Of a stretch of DNA of 64,000 nucleotides, positions 59,701 through 64,000 are shown in pieces. Source of the DNA: Membranipora membranacea (lineage: Eukaryota; Bryozoa; Gymnolaemata; Cheilostomatida; Membraniporidae); contig OU612075.1 in the NCBI GenBank assembly GCA_914767715.1, positions 18,104,001 to 18,168,000 on the forward strand, read 5' to 3'. A program made the translations under genes and the position numbers. Each line of letters opens with the position of its first letter. Position 1 is the first letter of the stretch. The notes beneath the pieces are model-generated. The model had not been told where the DNA came from and ran no database searches. It saw nothing but the letters and a program-made list of their open reading frames with translations.

Positions 59701-61034
59701 GTTGGCTCAAGACCATCTTTGATTTGGGCAAACTTATAGATACATCTCTCTTTCCTCTTTTTGTGGATTCAATCATCATAAATTTCTCAGTAATGAAGTG
59801 ACTTCCTTGTTGTAATTCTACGCACAATGAAAATTCATGACAATATATTATCGATTACAGCTTGCAAAAATTTTAGTCATTAATATTTATTAAACCCAGA
59901 ACACCTCACACCTACAAGGGACAAAATTTGCACATGGACTACATTAGAGCTAGTTCAATGACAACATTACCTAAGCTTAGAGTGTGAAGCTTTGTGAAGA
60001 GGGTGAAAGTACTGCTGAATTCTTTCGTCCCTGTCATGAATAATTCTTCCAGTGTTTGATTCAGTACGGCGAGAGGGGCGTAAGTGAAACCGTCCTCTGG
60101 TGCTACTGCCTGCTTTATTCTTAAATGAAAAAGTATCTAGTATAATCAATAATTAATAATTATTAGCCTCGTTTAATATTTGTCTGCCCTTAGGTTAAGG
60201 GGTGACAACTACCATTCTCAGTTATGCTTGCTTTGCTCAATAATTATCCTTTGCAAACCATTTTCTTTTTAAGCAATACTGATATATTTTGGTCTGGATT
60301 GAAAAAGATAAATTGACGATAACAACTTTGGACTTGAAACTGTGAACTCAGACAAATGTGCTCAGTCGGATAGGCTATATTTGGGGGGGGGGGGGTTGGT
60401 TGTATTACCAGAATGCAAACTACTTACTTCAGAACCTTCAATCTGAGCAGATCACCGAATGCCTCGTGGTGGATGGTAGCGTTTGACAATGTAAATCCTT
60501 CATTCACAGATAAATCCAAGCCCTTCAATTCTCTCAGACCTTGCAAGCCCCTTGCTGGTAGCTGTGTGATCATGTTGTAGGACAGATCCAGGTATTCCAG
60601 GTTTTCGAATGAGCTCAGATCTGGTACAGCTGTCAGGTGATTGTGATTCAGTTTGATTATTCTCACTGCGCTGCTGTTCATGTGTTGTCTATGTCAGGGA
60701 AGCGACGAAGCTCTCTCATACTGCAGTCTAATGTATAGACCAAGCTCTCATATGAACACACATCTGATAACCTCGCTCCCTCCGCGTGGTGCAGGAGGAA
60801 ATAAATCTAACAGCAATTGAAAGAGAAAAGAGTTTAATTATTATAGGTGGCCACAAACAAGACATTTTTTACTGAAATTGATAACATTGACATGGATATG
60901 TGTGAATGTGGTGTGGCATGTAATGAATACTGAATTAACGCCAACTTTAATGCTAGGCTGTGAGGTATGTATTGAAATGTCTGTTTAAATCTTACCTGGA
61001 TCCAAACTCCGAATAACATCCTTAGTATCCACAT
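56798..61034 (-). pseudogene. Toll-like receptor, second copy with two frameshifts
   Basis: The exon plan equals the intact copy: 60996-61034, 60428-60806, 59971-60119, 57520-59405 and 56798-57225. All splice sites are kept. Exon 2 is one base short near 60682, where the intact gene encodes ELDDKMNSS, and runs into a TGA. Exon 4 is one base short near 59115-59125, in the stretch after GHCNWY. Other length changes are whole codons (one lost in exon 4, one in exon 5). The TIR exon is open and nearly identical, and the ectodomain is patchily diverged. Either the gene is a young pseudogene or the two gaps are assembly errors. Confidence 0.8.
59538..59643. mobile_element. Palindromic MITE in a Toll-like receptor intron (unit 2)
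   Basis: Orthologous position to 49575-49680 with a few substitutions. It was inherited with the duplication. Confidence 0.85.
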
Positions 61035-61702
61035 TGTGTCTTACAACTAGGTTGGTCTCCCGAATAGATTCAAACCTTTCACTAGGGTCCCTAGGGTCAC
61101 CAGGGTCAGTAGGGTCAGTAAGGTCAGATGATACCTAGTTTTGTTTACGCATTGCTATCAGATTTTTTGTTCAGTTTATTAGACCTAGATACACGATGAA
61201 CCAGTTGCCATTCACTACTCAACTACAACACCAATCGTCTGAACTTATACTTTTCCCTGAAAGGCTCGTCAGAGTACGCTGAAGAACGCTTTCACATTTG
61301 AGCTGCTACCTGCAAGAAAAAGTCCATTCAAATGAGGTATCAAGTGCAGTATTTTCCATTTTATATGAATTGTCATGAGTCATGAGTGTGAGATCATTAA
61401 CACACAATAGATGATGTTATATGCTAGCTAGCGAGACGATTGCCAAAATAATTCACAAGGAAGTAAAAATTATAGTATCTGATACTGCTGCCTAGCAACA
61501 CTAATAATTACAGAGAAAGAAGGTTCACCTAAAGTCTGTATTATGTGTGTATTCCAGTATAACAACAATTACCTGACCAAAAGAGGATAATAACACCGAT
61601 GATTTAACACTACTGCGTACAGCTATTTCCGGTTCTCTTTAGCCTAGTCATTGATATAATACATACACACATATATATACATAATATGATATATAATATG
61701 AC

Positions 61703-61801
61703 AGCTAAGTATTGTACTAGAGACATTGATATATCACATAAAACATATATTATATGTTTATGTGATATATCAATGTCTCTACTCTAGTACAATACTTAGC
61801 T
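61703..61801. repeat. Long AT-rich palindrome upstream of the second Toll copy
   Basis: AGCTAAGTATTGTACTAGAG and the following ACATTGATATATCACATAA are mirrored on the right, ending TACTTAGCT, with a four-base difference between arms. Unit 1 has only the right half (near 52100-52131), so the left arm is extra in unit 2. Confidence 0.8.
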
Positions 61802-62427
61802 GGTTTGAACTCAATCAGCGAGCCGATGGATTTTTACTCATCACCCTTAAGCCACGAAGCAACTAAAGAGTGGATGTAGTTGGCCGCTGAAAAAGCCTGC
61901 AGACAGTTGGTAATATGTTAGCCTGCATAATATGGTGCTAGATAAATGAAAATAATATGACTATAATAGCGCTATAGATATATCTTATCAAATTCATTAG
62001 TTATAGGGTATAACTTTCATAAGACAACGCGTAAAAAATGTGTAAAATAATATAAAGTTCATTTGTTGGTTACGTCAGCTGTCTTTATCGGATTACTAAG
62101 ACCTACCTGAATGTCGATTTTCAATTCTGATATGGAGAATTTTAAGATTTGACGTTACACTCAGAAAGGTTTTGCGATGCATATTCAAACTTGGCTGAAG
62201 AGGTTTAAATGAGGAAGTAACTTCCTCATCGGCTCATGCAGGGATTTTAGTAGCATGCAAAAAATGAGAATAAATTATATAATAATCCAAATATTATGTA
62301 GTTGACAGTCTGAGAAGGCAGTACAAGGAAGTATATTAGGCTATGAGCCAAGGCAATTTATCTTGCAGTTTGGTAGCCATTGTCATTCTTTGGCAAAATA
62401 AATAGCTCTTGGGGTAAAGTGATACAG

Positions 62428-62682
62428 GGGGGTCTTTCAATTAGAAACAGCCAAAATCGCAATATTATCGCTCACTCACTGGGTGAGCAATACCTGCTAG
62501 GGGTCTCGCTTTCAGATCGCTCAGTCACTTGGTGGAACTATATACATTCTGAGTGAGCGATGTGGGAGCGATTTTCTCTAATTGAAACACCAAGTGAGTG
62601 ATAATTTTGAGCGATGTGATAGTGATGTGATATTGATAACTTGCTTTAGTAAAGGATCACTCTTTCTAATTGAAAGACCCCC
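62428..62682. mobile_element. MITE with perfect 20-bp terminal inverted repeats
   Basis: GGGGGTCTTTCAATTAGAAA at the left is matched exactly in reverse complement at the right (62663-62682). The 255-base interior is noncoding, with repeated GAGCGAT and CTCACT motifs forming smaller hairpins. I could not settle the target duplication. It lies just past the end of Toll unit 2. Confidence 0.85.
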
Positions 62683-63030
62683 AGTAGAATCCAAATCTGA
62701 GAGTTATGATGGGAAAAATATTGCACAATAGGCCGCTTATTGCCAAAAACACTGCCAGTAAAAGGAAAAGTGATCAAATAATGATGATATGGTTTCAAAA
62801 CATCTAAAATCTGAAAGAGCATGTCATAAGTAGTGGATCTACAACTTTACATGGGTCTCCTATCATAAATAGCCGAGATGCGGCCAACAACGATTGCAGT
62901 ACCCCTCATATCACTTGTGTATAACTATCATTAAAGTGAAACCCTTTTTTCAATTTTGCTTCTGCCTAAAAAACAGGCTTCAAATGTTCGTACTGATCTG
63001 ATTTTTTTATGTTGATTTTGTATTGCTTGT

Positions 63031-64000
63031 ATAAACACTGGCTGTAACCTGGTAAAGGCAGATATATGGTGGTAGGGCCGATTCTTGTTTTGCTGCAGTG
63101 AATATACTTAGAGGAAACACAACTGCTGCCTGTTAAAACAAAATGTATCAACGAAGAAATTTTAACATCAAGAGCAAATAAGGCTCACAAATGACACAAA
63201 ATTTTTTATGCTCATCTTATTATGATAACAACTTTAAATAACCCCGGATATACAAAATGATGATTAGCTTGTTGAAGGGACAAGCAAATGACCTAAGAAA
63301 GGATACCTGTGAGTTAACACACCCCCCCCCCCCATTCCCAGTTCTTGGAAGTTTTCAGACAAGAGTTAAATATAAAACTGGCTACCAAGTTACACATTGG
63401 GCAGGTCGTATTACAAATCAAAGATTTCAGTTTCAGCTCATCGTCTTTGACCTCTAGTGAAATGTGGAGTTAGTCTAATGAGTTGTATGTCCTTCTAACT
63501 CCATGGTCTCACAGAGACACTGACAATTTCAGGCAAATAAAATACCATGATTATCGCTGTCCCTCATTTGTAAGTTTGATTTCAGATATCTCAAGAATAA
63601 TGGCAATTGTACTCATCGAATGGTAATTTTCTAGAGAATATTATTTATTACTATTTCATTAAATTCTTAGGCGCCTCACCTGTAAAACATCCGACAGAGC
63701 CAGCGAGTAGAGGAACGTTCTGTTAGACTGGAAGGATTCAGTTTTACTTATTAAAAATACCTCTATTACTCCTGAGATGAAGACTAACAGTGTGACGGCA
63801 CTGCTTACAATCCGATGTGACAAACCAAGTGTGTCAGTCTCATCCTCAAGAAACTCCATCAGATGTGGGTAAGACACCACCCTACCATCAATCAGTGTGT
63901 TATTATTAGTCCAGTCATATCTCCATGTGGTATTAGCTATTGCCATTCCTGACGCCAGCCTGTAGAAAACAAATATTCCTTTTGCTTCCTCAGTTCAAGT
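63031..64000 (-). pseudogene. Class A GPCR, truncated copy B
   Basis: Similarity to 41371-42343 starts abruptly at 63031. The first coding exon (63680-63946) is identical in protein to copy A. The second exon (63129 down to 63031) lacks its last six bases and its donor; reading on would add a few residues and stop. One visible change is C at 41420 versus G at 63080, turning Trp to Ser. TM4-TM7 exons are absent from the left side. Upstream sequence continues past the window edge. Confidence 0.85.

Larger units (their letters stand above)
56534..62336. repeat. Segmental duplication containing a Toll-like receptor, unit 2
   Basis: Partner of 46568-52764 in the same orientation. Introns and flanks align, including the palindromic MITE. 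Beyond 62336 the two units share nothing I can see. Confidence 0.9.

Noticed and set aside
1-64000. CRISPR arrays, bacterial operons, rRNA genes or viral genes
   Set aside because: No regularly spaced direct repeats, ribosomal sequence or viral proteins were seen; the gene architecture is animal throughout.

Overview
The window is AT-rich nuclear DNA from an animal with a compact, intron-rich genome. Genes sit hundreds of bases to a few kilobases apart, are split by short GT-AG introns, and the introns carry many small transposons. KIFBP, UBAC1, PIBF1, a class A GPCR and Toll-like receptors together mean Metazoa. An invertebrate such as a sponge, cnidarian or tunicate is likely, but I cannot fix the phylum from sequence alone. 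All gene models are spliced by eye; for each complete model the exon lengths sum to a whole number of codons and the phases agree at every junction.

Layout. 1-123: possible 3' end of an unknown gene, + strand. 3411-6858 (-): a single-pass membrane protein with a tyrosine-bearing tail, with a LINE fragment just past its stop codon and decayed copies of its first two exons upstream. 10173-16018 (+): KIF1-binding protein, whose introns hold a 12-bp minisatellite and three small DNA transposons. 17188-20503 (+): an unrecognised secreted, Cys-, Gln- and Thr-rich protein. 20970-28487 (-): UBAC1/KPC2, with two tRNA-derived SINEs and two large inverted repeats in its introns. 28665-38867 (+): PIBF1/CEP90, sharing a short divergent promoter region with UBAC1 and carrying two LINE fragments. 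39517-42302 (-): a rhodopsin-class GPCR.

The right third is a duplicated receptor region. A roughly 6-kb unit with a Toll-like receptor (LRR, TM, TIR) occurs at 46568-52764 (intact gene) and 56534-62336 (copy with two single-base frameshifts). A second, younger duplication places a nearly identical but truncated copy of the GPCR at 63031 to the window end. Between the Toll copies lie two deleted hAT transposons in inverted orientation.

The housekeeping genes are not functionally linked beyond the shared UBAC1/PIBF1 promoter region. The accessory content is the receptor set (membrane protein, GPCR, Toll-like receptors) and a dense collection of MITEs, foldback elements, SINEs and 5'-truncated LINEs. 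One transposon insertion can be dated to after the Toll duplication, because its empty site survives in the other copy.
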